Shown here: positions 26,190 to 34,540 of the stretch, one piece after another
Layout of the letters: every line of letters starts with the position of its first letter
Position numbering within the stretch: the stretch's first letter is position 1
NCBI RefSeq assembly: GCF_023715405.1
Contig: NZ_JAMBOC010000003.1
Span: 62,001-126,000, forward strand
DNA length: 64,000 bases
Direction of reading: 5' to 3'
Origin: Solibacillus isronensis
Lineage (GTDB): Bacteria > Bacillota > Bacilli > Bacillales_A > Planococcaceae
Notes under the pieces: generated by a model
Seen by the model: the letters and a program-made list of their open reading frames with translations, nothing else
What the model was told of the DNA's origin: nothing
Database searches by the model: none
Position numbers and translations under genes: made by a program

Positions 26190-26468
26190 GTGTATCAACT
26201 CCTTTTTATAATTATAAAATATTCAGAAAATTAAGTAAAGTACTTTTTTAAAGTACATCAACTTAGAAAAGTGGCAAAGAACGCCATGAAATCTATATTT
26301 ACAGGCAATGGTTTCGCTTTCATTTCTATAAAATGACTATTTATATAATTAGTTTTCATACAGGTTTTCATACATAATTGGCTGACAACGAAGTTTTAAA
26401 TTTCTTAGCTTTCTTTGAAACTTTCTGTACTGAAGAATAGTACATATTAAAAAAGAGAGGGTGATTTG

Positions 26469-26651
26469 ATGGAGAAAAAACCGTTCAACGATTCCGATGA
26501 GCACTATCAAAAGCATGTCGGTACCCCAACTTCCTATAAGATGAAGCAAATGCCCAAGCCGATTCGATTAATTGGCTATTTTTTCTTCGGTTTCATGGCA
26601 ATCGCTACTACTTTAATAATTCTATTAATGCTGTTGGACAAAATTCTCTAG
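26469..26651 (+). CDS. Small membrane protein, 60 residues
   Basis: A 60-residue protein with a charged, soluble N-terminal half (EKKPFNDSDEHYQKH) and one C-terminal transmembrane helix (about residues 35-57, FFFGFMAIATTLIILLMLL). ATG 26469 has AGAGAGG eight bases upstream; an overlapping TTG at 26466 is less well placed. It is a single-gene unit whose stop codon lies inside its own terminator stem. Family not recognised. Confidence 0.65.
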   Translation: MEKKPFNDSDEHYQKHVGTPTSYKMKQMPKPIRLIGYFFFGFMAIATTLIILLMLLDKIL

Positions 26652-26678
26652 TGTAACATAGAGAATTTTTTCTTTTCT
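26641..26678 (+). terminator. Terminator of the 60-residue membrane protein gene
   Basis: AAATTCTCTA (26641-26650) pairs with TAGAGAATTT (26659-26668), followed by a T-rich run. The stem includes the gene's stop codon. Confidence 0.85.
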
Positions 26679-26815
26679 TAAATAGTTATAATATTCAACA
26701 TGAAAGATTAATATACTATATATTAGTCGCGTTTTATATAAATTCTGTATTTTAAAGAATAATTTTCTGCTTTATGATAATATGTTTGTAATTAATTACA
26801 GATGGGGTGGGAAGC

Positions 26816-29800
26816 ATGGAGCAACATATTTTTGTCTCGAAACTTATACCTCCGACACCAGTCAATAACTATTTAAGAAGAGCAAAGTTAATGAAAAAGC
26901 TTTCGGATTGGCCGCATGCAAAGTGTACCATTTTACATAGTAGTGCAGGTTACGGGAAAACATCGCTTATTAGTCAATTTTTAAACGATCAAAAAACAAA
27001 ATCCTCCTGGTATCAGATTACGCCGGATGATGACTCAATATTTCCGTTTTTACGTCATTTCATCTATAGTATTCAGCAGCATTTCCCATCGTTCGGCGAA
27101 AAATTAAAAGGTTGGGATGAGACGTTAAAGTTTCATAATATGGAAGAGTTACTGCAGCTTTCAAAACAAATCGCCAATGAGCTGCACTATATAAAAGATC
27201 CTTTTTTAATTGTACTGGACGATTATCACCATGTGTCGCACGTATTTCCGATCAATTACATTATGAATCAGCTGCTTCAATTTTTACCTGCCAACCTCCA
27301 TATCATTGTCTCGACGAGGAAAATGCCTGAATGGAGCTGTTTGTTGACGCTTCGTATGAATAATCAGCTGATCGAGTGTTTAGAGCCGGAATTTACTTTT
27401 GCGGAAGAAGATGTTCAATATTTATTTGAAGCTTTTTTTGACCGGCAAATAACGGACGAACAAAGCGAATTTATTATGCAAATGACTGAAGGCTGGGCGA
27501 TGGCGATCATGCTGCTTGGCTATAAAGCGAAATATAGTCAGGAACAGCTCATCGATATCGCGGAAGGTTCGGTCGGGAATTTTTTTGCCTACCTTTCCGC
27601 GGAAGTATTCGATAGGCTGGACGAACAACTGCAGCTTCAGCTTTTAAAGCTTGGCATTCATCAAGTGATTTCCCTTGATGTCATTACGGAATTGTACGGG
27701 GTGGAATGGATCCAGCAAGTGAAGCCGAAGTTGGATGATCTTGCGTTTATAACACCATTGGCAGGAGGAACAAAATACCGGTTCCATGCACTGTTCCAAC
27801 AGTTTTTGCAGCAAAGGCTGAGCGAATACTATCCGGATCTGCATGAAGAATTCCATAAACAGGCAGCCCGGTATTATGCCAATCATAATTTAGGTGTATT
27901 AGCTGTTACCCATGCAACCCAGCTGAAAAATAACCGGTACTATATCGAGTTACTGATGCAATTTGCACCACAGTTTATTGAAGCAGGGCAGTTTGAATTT
28001 TTACTGGAACGGCTGAAAGATTTTGCGATTGAAGAAAAACCTTATCAGCTTCTTTATTATGAAGGGGAATGCCAGCGTTACCGTGCGCAATATGAACGGG
28101 CAAAAAATGCGTACAATGAATGCTTTATAAAAGCGCAGCTGCAGCAGGACCGGTTGTTTTTAATGCGCTCGCAGTTTGGGCTGGCCAATATTTATTTGGA
28201 TACTCTTCAGCCGGTTTTTGCGGAACATCATCTGCAGCAGGCAATCAGCTTATTGAACGAAGTAGATGTGAATGATACAGAACGCCATCTTATTAATAGT
28301 TTGTATACCGAAAATCTGATTAATTTAGGGAAAGCGGGGGAGGCGCTGCGCTGGAGCCAGTCGCAAAACCTGCAGCTAAGCATTAATAATATCGATGCGC
28401 GTCTTTATTTGCGCCACGGTCAGCTGAATAAAGCGAAAGAGTTGCTGAATGCGCGTGTGTCAAAGCCGTTCCAGTGGGAAGAAGCACACCGAACGACCGA
28501 TTTACTGCTCGTTTTGATCGATGTATTAATGGGTGAAAATACGCAAGCCTATAGCCGAATAATAGAAGGCGGAAAAGAAGCGCTCGTTGATATGCCATAT
28601 ACACTTGCGCTGACAAAGTTGCGTAAAGGACTGGCGCTGTTAAATATGGAGATGAAAGATTTTGAACGTGCGAAAGGCTGTTTTGATGAGACGCTTGAGC
28701 TCCTCAATCTCATTCATGTAAAACGTATTACTGCCGAGTGTTACATGGGACTTATTTTGTACCACCGCGATAATGTGTTGGAGGCGAAACGCCATGCACA
28801 AATCGGATTGAGGGAAACAAATAAAGTGCAGGATTTCTGGATGTCGGCACTGCTGTTGACGGCATTGACGAAAGTGTTGGCAGAAAACAGCCTTTTTGAA
28901 GAAGCGATTGATACGGCAAAACAGGCATTATCCTATTATGAACGCAGTGAAGATACGTACGGTCAGATGATATGTTTCTTTTGGCTGGCGTATTGTTTTG
29001 CCAAATTAAATGATCAAGAACATGCATTAACATATCATCGTCGCTTTTGGGATTTATGTGTGAATGACTATCCGTTTTTCATGGAGAAGAAAACCCTTTT
29101 CGGACCGCGCTATTTAATCGTATTTATCCAACTCGCAAAAGAGCTGCAGCAGGATTCGCTCGTATTTAGTCAGTTAAATTTAAATGCAGCGCCAAGTACG
29201 GAGCTATCATTGACGTTATTTGGTCCTGTGCAAATTTTCCGTGAGAATGAAATGATTCAGGATAAAGAGTGGAAGCGTTTGAAGGCGAAGGAACTGTTTT
29301 TGTATTTATATATTCACCGCGAGCAGTTTGTATCACGCCAGCAAATTTGCGATGCGATCTGGCAGCAGGATGAAGAAGCGATGCAACGTGATTTTAAAGT
29401 TGTTTTTAATGCGATGTTAAAAACGTTGGAGCCGACAAGATCAGCACGTGAGGAAAGCAATTTTATTAAACGCCATCAGCATTTATATAAATTGGAAGAA
29501 CGCTGGATTCATAGTGACGTTGCCCACTTTATGTATTATGTGCATCGCGGATTGGAAGAAAAGACCGCCAAGCTTTCAAATGAATGGCTGAAGCTGGCGA
29601 TGCGGCTTGTGGATGGCCCGTTCTGTTCTGACATGGAACGGGAATGGCTGGAACCTATTCAGGCACAATATAATGAACAAATACTGCTCATTTTAGAGCG
29701 TGTCGCCCAAAATTACGTTCGCCTGCAGCAGTTCGAAAAGGTGATTCGGTGGGCAGACCGAATTATTGCTCTTGATGACGGTCATGAAGAGGGCTACCGG

Positions 29801-29947
29801 TTGCTCATGCTTGCCCATTACTATTTAGGGAACCGCCGGGAAGCAATCAAATATTATGAGCGCTGTGTAGATGTACTGGACGACCAATATAAAATCACAC
29901 CAATGGAACCGACCGAACGACTCTATGAGCTTGTGTTGAAAATGTAA
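26816..29947 (+). CDS. Large MalT-like / BTAD-domain transcriptional regulator
   Basis: A 1043-residue regulator. An N-terminal STAND-type ATPase has Walker A SAGYGKTS (about 42-49) and a Walker B-like FLIVLDDYHH. A long TPR-like helical region spans roughly 380-770. The C-terminal ~250 residues begin LSLTLFGPVQIFREN and contain a winged-helix and a bacterial transcriptional activation (BTAD) domain as in SARP proteins (KRLKAKELFLYLYIH, then TRLY-type ending EPTERLYELV). There is no LuxR-type C-terminal HTH. ATG 26816 has GGTGGGA upstream. It likely activates the importer/acyl-CoA operon at 31.7-40.6 kb, from which the IS element now separates it. Confidence 0.8.
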   Translation: MEQHIFVSKLIPPTPVNNYLRRAKLMKKLSDWPHAKCTILHSSAGYGKTSLISQFLNDQKTKSSWYQITPDDDSIFPFLRHFIYSIQQHFPSFGEKLKGWDETLKFHNMEELLQLSKQIANELHYIKDPFLIVLDDYHHVSHVFPINYIMNQLLQFLPANLHIIVSTRKMPEWSCLLTLRMNNQLIECLEPEFTFAEEDVQYLFEAFFDRQITDEQSEFIMQMTEGWAMAIMLLGYKAKYSQEQLIDIAEGSVGNFFAYLSAEVFDRLDEQLQLQLLKLGIHQVISLDVITELYGVEWIQQVKPKLDDLAFITPLAGGTKYRFHALFQQFLQQRLSEYYPDLHEEFHKQAARYYANHNLGVLAVTHATQLKNNRYYIELLMQFAPQFIEAGQFEFLLERLKDFAIEEKPYQLLYYEGECQRYRAQYERAKNAYNECFIKAQLQQDRLFLMRSQFGLANIYLDTLQPVFAEHHLQQAISLLNEVDVNDTERHLINSLYTENLINLGKAGEALRWSQSQNLQLSINNIDARLYLRHGQLNKAKELLNARVSKPFQWEEAHRTTDLLLVLIDVLMGENTQAYSRIIEGGKEALVDMPYTLALTKLRKGLALLNMEMKDFERAKGCFDETLELLNLIHVKRITAECYMGLILYHRDNVLEAKRHAQIGLRETNKVQDFWMSALLLTALTKVLAENSLFEEAIDTAKQALSYYERSEDTYGQMICFFWLAYCFAKLNDQEHALTYHRRFWDLCVNDYPFFMEKKTLFGPRYLIVFIQLAKELQQDSLVFSQLNLNAAPSTELSLTLFGPVQIFRENEMIQDKEWKRLKAKELFLYLYIHREQFVSRQQICDAIWQQDEEAMQRDFKVVFNAMLKTLEPTRSAREESNFIKRHQHLYKLEERWIHSDVAHFMYYVHRGLEEKTAKLSNEWLKLAMRLVDGPFCSDMEREWLEPIQAQYNEQILLILERVAQNYVRLQQFEKVIRWADRIIALDDGHEEGYRLLMLAHYYLGNRREAIKYYERCVDVLDDQYKITPMEPTERLYELVLKM

Positions 29948-29961
29948 ATAAATAAATTGAG

Positions 29962-29997
29962 AGCTATGTTGAGGATGCCATTCAACATAGCTTTTTT
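29962..29997 (+). terminator. Terminator of the BTAD regulator gene
   Basis: AGCTATGTTGA (29962-29972) pairs perfectly with TCAACATAGCT (29982-29992), followed by TTTTTT. Confidence 0.9.
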
Positions 29998-30024
29998 ATT
30001 TGGGTCCAGGAGGATCAACGCTGT

Positions 30025-30054
30025 TTATTAGAAAAATGGAGCGGGTTATTAGAA
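30025..30054 (+). repeat. Left remnant of the phased TTATTAGAA repeat array
   Basis: Two exact TTATTAGAA copies (30025-30033 and 30046-30054) 21 bases apart. They have the same core and spacing as the array at 31464-31600; the IS element lies between. Confidence 0.6.
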
Positions 30055-30127
30055 GAAGTGGTCTTCCGTCAATATTTCGGACAAACGTTAAGAGACTTTT
30101 TTTGCTACCGCCCTTCGGTTGCTCTGC

Positions 30128-30171
30128 TTTTCATCCCTCAGTGCCCAGGTCTGGGCATGGAGGGATGAAAA
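30128..30171. other. Long hairpin inside the IS, downstream of orfB
   Basis: TTTTCATCCCTC...CCCAG (30128-30148) pairs with 30151-30171 at 19 of 21 positions. It lies after the transposase stop and probably ends or insulates IS transcription. Confidence 0.7.
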
Positions 30172-30186
30172 CCCTGTAAGAGAACT

Positions 30187-31077
30187 TTATGAGGCATTTT
30201 GACAAACAGACTCCTGTTGATTTCTCTCAAATTGGTTTGGTGATAAATAACCGATTGTTGAATGACGTCGTCGTTCATTGTAAAAGTTTACGATATATGA
30301 CTCCACGCTCTTTCTTGCTTCTTTTTTGGATTCGAAACGGTTACGATAGATCCATTCTTTTTTGATTGTGGCGTGGAAGGATTCGATACACGCATTGTCA
30401 TAGGGATCTCCTTTACGACTCATGCTAATTTTAATTCCATGTTCTTTTAAAGTTCTTGTATAGCTTGTGGCACAATATTGTGCGCCTCGATCTGAATGAT
30501 GAACTAATCCCTTCTCGGGTTTTCGAACTGCTAAAGCATGCTTCAAGGCTTGATCTACTAATGTTTCTTCCATATGATCTGCGATGGCCCAGCCGACGAT
30601 TTTACGAGAATATAAATCCATGATTGACGCAAGATACACCCACCCCTCCAGTGTTCGGATATAAGTTATATCTGCGACCCATACTTTATTTTTCTCTTTT
30701 ACTTGAAATTGACGTTTGACTAGATTCGGATAAATAAATTGATGGTGATTGGAATCCGTTGTTCGTTGAACAGTTTTCGGGATTATGGCACTTAACCCAA
30801 GGTTTCGCATCATATTCGCAATTTTCTTTTGCGAACAGACATAACCTAAACTCGCTAAGTCTTGCGCAATTCGAGGGCTACCGTATGTACCAAAACTCCT
30901 CGCATACGATCGATGAATCTGACGGGCAATCTCTGTATCACGTACTTCTTTTTCCGATAAGGGCTGTATCTGTTTTTTACGCCAATCATAATACCCGCTT
31001 TTTGAAACCATCAATACTTTACACATCATCGCAATGCCAAAGTCGTTTTTATGCTTTTCAATGAAGGCATAAATCAC
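30187..31077 (-). CDS. IS3-family transposase OrfB (DDE integrase domain)
   Basis: A 296-residue rve-type integrase. The HTH_21 region is N-terminal (SYARSFGTYGSPRIAQDL). The catalytic triad is visible as WVADITY, VHHSDRGAQY and ACIESFHATIKKE, with the family ending FYNERRRHSTIGYLSPNQFE. It can start at GTG 31077, overlapping the orfA TGA by four bases, but the upstream A6G slip site suggests that the active enzyme is an OrfAB fusion made by -1 frameshifting. Confidence 0.92.
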   Translation of the reverse strand: MIYAFIEKHKNDFGIAMMCKVLMVSKSGYYDWRKKQIQPLSEKEVRDTEIARQIHRSYARSFGTYGSPRIAQDLASLGYVCSQKKIANMMRNLGLSAIIPKTVQRTTDSNHHQFIYPNLVKRQFQVKEKNKVWVADITYIRTLEGWVYLASIMDLYSRKIVGWAIADHMEETLVDQALKHALAVRKPEKGLVHHSDRGAQYCATSYTRTLKEHGIKISMSRKGDPYDNACIESFHATIKKEWIYRNRFESKKEARKSVESYIVNFYNERRRHSTIGYLSPNQFERNQQESVCQNAS

Positions 31078-31376
31078 TCGGGGTTTTTCGCGAAGATGTG
31101 CATAGCCTTTTTTAGAATTTCATTCTCTTCTTCCAAATCGCGTAACTTCTTATCAAACGCTGCCTGCAACTTATCTACTTCGCTAGAAGTAAAGTATCGT
31201 GTGACATCCTGATTTTTCGATTCACGATAATCTTTAATCCATTTATGGATCGTTGAAGACCCGATTTCAAACTTAAATGCCAGATCTGAAACTTTTGCGC
31301 CATCTTCTAAAACAGACTTTAAAATGTATTCTTTTGTTTGTGCGTCTAATCGCTTACGAGTTTGTTTTTCTTTCAT
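31074..31376 (-). CDS. IS3-family OrfA (HTH protein)
   Basis: A 100-residue helix-turn-helix protein (KEYILKSVLEDGAKVSDLAF, then IGSSTIHKWIKDY) with a C-terminal leucine-zipper-like coiled coil (KKLRDLEEENEILKKAM), typical IS3 OrfA. ATG 31376 follows AAGGA. AAAAAAG at 31113-31107 is in the correct phase (A AAA AAG) for -1 slippage, and the -1 frame is open into orfB. Confidence 0.9.
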   Translation of the reverse strand: MKEKQTRKRLDAQTKEYILKSVLEDGAKVSDLAFKFEIGSSTIHKWIKDYRESKNQDVTRYFTSSEVDKLQAAFDKKLRDLEEENEILKKAMHIFAKNPE

Positions 31377-31463
31377 GGGTTCCACGTCCTTTTTTAGATA
31401 TCTTAATCTTAAAGTGTCTCTTAAGACGTGTCCATTTTTTATACTAACCTCAGAAGTCGGTGG

Positions 31464-31600
31464 GATATTGAAAGATTGAGAACTGATATTCGAATATCTA
31501 GATGTGATATTAGAACAACCGCAAGAAATATTAGAAATCGCAATTATATTAGAACGAATTAATTTTTATTAGAACAAATCAGCTTTTTTTAGAACAAATC
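31464..31600 (+). repeat. Phased ~21-bp TTAGAA repeat array (right part)
   Basis: At least six degenerate units share a TATTAGAAC-like core. Taking the G of the core as reference they fall at 31470, 31492, 31513, 31534, 31552, 31572 and 31592: spacings of 22, 21, 21, 18, 20 and 20 bases. The last two copies share TTAGAACAAATC. The intervals between cores are not conserved. Confidence 0.6.
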
Positions 31601-31639
31601 TTCAGCAATTCGCGCTCCTCAATAGTCCCACTCATCCAA

Positions 31640-31702
31640 TGTAACTCATTTGTAACTTCGCGATGTTACATTACGGTTAAGCAGTTAGCTATGCTGAAAA
31701 TT
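31640..31702 (+). promoter_or_regulatory. Candidate operators upstream of the importer operon
   Basis: TGTAAC occurs at 31640-31645 and 31651-31656 with an 11-base period, the form of an OmpR-family (WalR/PhoP-like) direct repeat. The second copy also forms a dyad with GTTACA at 31665-31670. On the minus strand 31702-31688 matches the CodY consensus at 11 of 15 positions. Which of these is used cannot be told. Confidence 0.4.
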
Positions 31703-31721
31703 TTGCTAGGAGGGACATTGA

Positions 31722-32975
31722 ATGAAAAAGCGTTTATGGTTAATTTTTGCGGTATTATCGATTTTCTTATTGGTTGCATGTAACAGTGATTCAACAGACA
31801 GCGATGATTCATCAACTACAAATTCAGCTGAGCAAGGTGAGAGCGGAACAACGGAAACAGCTGCATCAACTACTCCGATAAAAGTCGGTGTACTTGCATC
31901 GTTAACGGGAGCTCTTGAATCATACGGTAAGCAAACGAAAAACGGATTCGAATTAGGTCTTGAATATGCGACTGACGGCACGATGGAAGTGGAAGGCCGT
32001 AAAATCGAAATCGTTTGGGAAGATACAGAAACGAAACCCGAAGTAGCCGTTCAAAAGGCAACGAAGCTTTTAGAGGATGACGCGGTTGACTTTTTAGTCG
32101 GTTCATCAAGTTCAGGTGACACATTGGCAGTACTTCCACTAGCAGAAGAATACGAGAAAATTATGATTGTAGAACCAGCAGTAGCGGACAGTATTACAGG
32201 TTCAGAGTTTAACCCTTACATTTTCAGAACGGCGCGTAACTCTTCACAGGATGCATACGCAGCAGCAGCGGCAATTGCTGGAGAAGGTGTAAAAATTGCA
32301 ACGTTCGCACCGGATTATTCATTCGGTTGGGATGGTGTATCTGCATTTAAGGCAGCAGCTGAAGGATTAGGTGCTGAACTTGTCCTAGAAGAATATGCAG
32401 ACCCGGCTGCAACAGACTTTACATCAAACTTGCAAAAAATTATTGATGCGAAACCGGACTTCTTATTCGTAGTATGGGCAGGGGCAAACTCTCCTTGGAA
32501 CCAGATTGCGGATTTAAAACTGCAAGAAAAAGGGATTAAAATTTCAACTGGTGCACCGGACATTATTGCACTTCAATTTATGGAGCCATTAGTAGGCATG
32601 GAAGGATTCTCTGTTTACCACCATACACTACCGAATAATGAAGTGAATGATTGGTTAGTAGAGGAACATAAGGCACGATTCAATGGTGAAGTGCCAGATC
32701 TATTTACACCAGGCGGATTTACAGCGGCAGTTGCAATTGTAGAAGCACTGAAACAATCAGGTGGAGATGCGGACGGAAATACGTTAATACCATTAATGGA
32801 AGGTATGTCATTTGAAACACCTAAAGGAACGATGACTTTCCGTGAAGAAGACCACCAGGCATTACAGACAATGTACGCAATCCGCCTTGAAAAAGTAGCG
32901 GAATTTGATTATCCGGTACCAGTATTACTGCGCGAATTACTTCCAGAAGAAACGGAACCTCCTATTTTAAACTAG
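31722..32975 (+). CDS. ABC transporter substrate-binding lipoprotein (Leu/Ile/Val type)
   Basis: A 417-residue lipoprotein with signal MKKRLWLIFAVLSIFLLVAC and lipobox LVAC (Cys 20). After a Ser/Thr/Asp-rich linker comes a Peripla_BP_6 type I fold (IKVGVLASLTGALESYGKQ, then DDAVDFLVGSSSSGD, and PDFLFVVWAGAN). Ligands of this family include branched-chain amino acids, amides, urea and aromatic acids; the enzymes downstream argue for a carboxylic acid. AGGAGGG precedes ATG 31722. A leaky terminator follows, so the receptor is probably made in excess over the permease, as is common. Confidence 0.87.
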   Translation: MKKRLWLIFAVLSIFLLVACNSDSTDSDDSSTTNSAEQGESGTTETAASTTPIKVGVLASLTGALESYGKQTKNGFELGLEYATDGTMEVEGRKIEIVWEDTETKPEVAVQKATKLLEDDAVDFLVGSSSSGDTLAVLPLAEEYEKIMIVEPAVADSITGSEFNPYIFRTARNSSQDAYAAAAAIAGEGVKIATFAPDYSFGWDGVSAFKAAAEGLGAELVLEEYADPAATDFTSNLQKIIDAKPDFLFVVWAGANSPWNQIADLKLQEKGIKISTGAPDIIALQFMEPLVGMEGFSVYHHTLPNNEVNDWLVEEHKARFNGEVPDLFTPGGFTAAVAIVEALKQSGGDADGNTLIPLMEGMSFETPKGTMTFREEDHQALQTMYAIRLEKVAEFDYPVPVLLRELLPEETEPPILN

Positions 32976-32985
32976 TAAATAAGTG

Positions 32986-33027
32986 AGGCTGTCTAAAAAG
33001 TGTTGAACTTTCAAGACAGCCTTTTGT
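32986..33027 (+). terminator. Partial terminator between receptor and permease genes
   Basis: AGGCTGTCT (32986-32994) pairs with AGACAGCCT (33014-33022), with extra pairing inside the loop, followed by TTTTGTTGT. The interrupted T run suggests partial read-through. Confidence 0.75.
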
Positions 33028-33069
33028 TGTAAGGATCACCATGTAAATGAAAAACGAGAGGGTGAGATG

Positions 33070-33828
33070 ATGGAACCGATTTTAAAAACGAACAACTTAT
33101 CGATTAAATTCGGCGAGCATAAAGCGGTGGACAGCATTAATTTTGAAATGACAGCAAAGCATTTTAAATCCATTATTGGGCCAAACGGTGCAGGAAAAAC
33201 AACATTCTTCAATTTAATTAGCGGCGAGCTGGAGCCGACTGAAGGGGATGTATTTTTTAAAGGTCAATCGCTTCGAAAAAAGTCATCGGTGGACCGGACG
33301 CGATTAGGAATTGGAAGGTCATTTCAAATTACAAATGTGTTCCCGAATTTAACGGTGCTGGAAAATGTACGCCTTGCTGTGCAATCGAAACGCAAAGTGC
33401 GATTCCATATGCTCAATCATTTTTTGAAATATAAAGAGATTACGAATGAAGCGGTTGAGATTTTGGAACAAGTGTTATTAACCGACAAAATGCATCAAGT
33501 GGCGAATCAGCTTTCACACGGTGAAAAAAGAAAACTGGAAATCGGAATGTTACTGGCACTTGATACTGAAATTTTACTATTGGATGAGCCGACTGCCGGC
33601 ATGTCATTGGAAGAAGTACCTGCAATATTGGATGTGATTCGTTCGATTAAGGAGCGCGGCGATAAAACGATTTTATTGATCGAGCACAAAATGGATATGA
33701 TTATCGACTTGTCCGATTCGATTATGGTGCTGTTCAACGGTGCGTTGTTAGCTGACGGGTCACCTGAGGAAATCATGAACAATGAAACGGTACAACAAGC
33801 GTATTTAGGAGGCCTTGCATATGAATAA
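33070..33828 (+). CDS. ABC transporter ATP-binding protein, LivG-like
   Basis: A 252-residue ATPase: Walker A GPNGAGKTT, Q-loop region GIGRSFQITNVFPNLTV, signature LSHGEKRKLEIG, Walker B ILLLDEPTAG and the switch His in LIEHKM. LivG-type length and sequence. ATG 33070 is preferred because AGAGG/GGTGAG is close; ATG 33067 in the same frame is also possible. It ends inside the ribosome-site region of the LivF-like gene, with an 8-base overlap. Confidence 0.9.
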   Translation: MEPILKTNNLSIKFGEHKAVDSINFEMTAKHFKSIIGPNGAGKTTFFNLISGELEPTEGDVFFKGQSLRKKSSVDRTRLGIGRSFQITNVFPNLTVLENVRLAVQSKRKVRFHMLNHFLKYKEITNEAVEILEQVLLTDKMHQVANQLSHGEKRKLEIGMLLALDTEILLLDEPTAGMSLEEVPAILDVIRSIKERGDKTILLIEHKMDMIIDLSDSIMVLFNGALLADGSPEEIMNNETVQQAYLGGLAYE

Positions 33829-34528
33829 TATTTTAACGCTGGAGCGTGTGGAGACATTTATTTCACAATATCATATTTTGCAAGGCATCAACTTTGAAGC
33901 AAAAGCGGGAGAAGTATCGGTTTTACTTGGGCGGAATGGCGCAGGAAAAACGACGACACTTCGAACGATTATGGGTTTAACACCGGCATCGAAAGGGGCA
34001 ATTCATTTCGACGGGAAAGATATTACAAAAATGACGCCTTATGATATTGCGAATAGTGGTATTGGCTATGTGCCGGAAGATCAAGGCATTTTCGGACAGC
34101 TGACAGTAGAGGAAAACATGAAAGTGGCGATCCGAAAAGAAACGGACGCAACGATGCAAAAGCAGGCGTACATTTTAGAGTTATTCCCGGATTTAAAAAA
34201 GTTCTGGAAAAAGCAAGGCGGCAATTTATCGGGTGGCCAAAAGCAAATGCTTGCGATGGCAAGGGCTTTTGTCAATGACAGCAAGCTGCTTTTAATCGAT
34301 GAACCATCCAAAGGTCTTGCGCCAATTGTTATCGAGAAAGTAATGGAAGCTATTAATGAAATGAAAAAGCATACATCGATTGTACTTGTCGAACAGAACT
34401 TTATGATGGCGAGTAAAATCGGCGACACATTTACATTGATTGATGACGGGCGGACTGTGCAATCAGGGGAAATGCAAGGTTTAATCGAAGACGAACAGCT
34501 TAAGCGTAAATATTTAGGGATCGGATAA
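33821..34528 (+). CDS. ABC transporter ATP-binding protein, LivF-like
   Basis: A 235-residue ATPase: Walker A GRNGAGKTT, LivF-typical GYVPEDQGIFGQLTVEEN, signature LSGGQKQMLAMARAF, Walker B LLLIDEPSKGLAP and the switch His equivalent in VLVEQNF (Gln/Asn variant normal for LivF). ATG 33821 has AGGAGG eight bases upstream. Pairs with the LivG-like protein to power the importer. Confidence 0.9.
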   Translation: MNNILTLERVETFISQYHILQGINFEAKAGEVSVLLGRNGAGKTTTLRTIMGLTPASKGAIHFDGKDITKMTPYDIANSGIGYVPEDQGIFGQLTVEENMKVAIRKETDATMQKQAYILELFPDLKKFWKKQGGNLSGGQKQMLAMARAFVNDSKLLLIDEPSKGLAPIVIEKVMEAINEMKKHTSIVLVEQNFMMASKIGDTFTLIDDGRTVQSGEMQGLIEDEQLKRKYLGIG

Positions 34529-34540
34529 GGGGGGAAACGG

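Larger units (their letters stand above)
30078..31434 (-). mobile_element. IS3-family insertion sequence (IS150-like), about 1.36 kb
   Basis: The element carries orfA and orfB on the minus strand. Its ends form imperfect inverted repeats: the right end reads inward TGGACACGTCTTAAGAGAC and the left end CGGACAAACGTTAAGAGAC (14 of 19 identical). A 3-bp TTT lies on both sides, compatible with a target duplication. The transposase frames look intact, so it could be active with programmed frameshifting. It sits inside the phased repeat array between the BTAD regulator and the importer operon. Confidence 0.85.
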
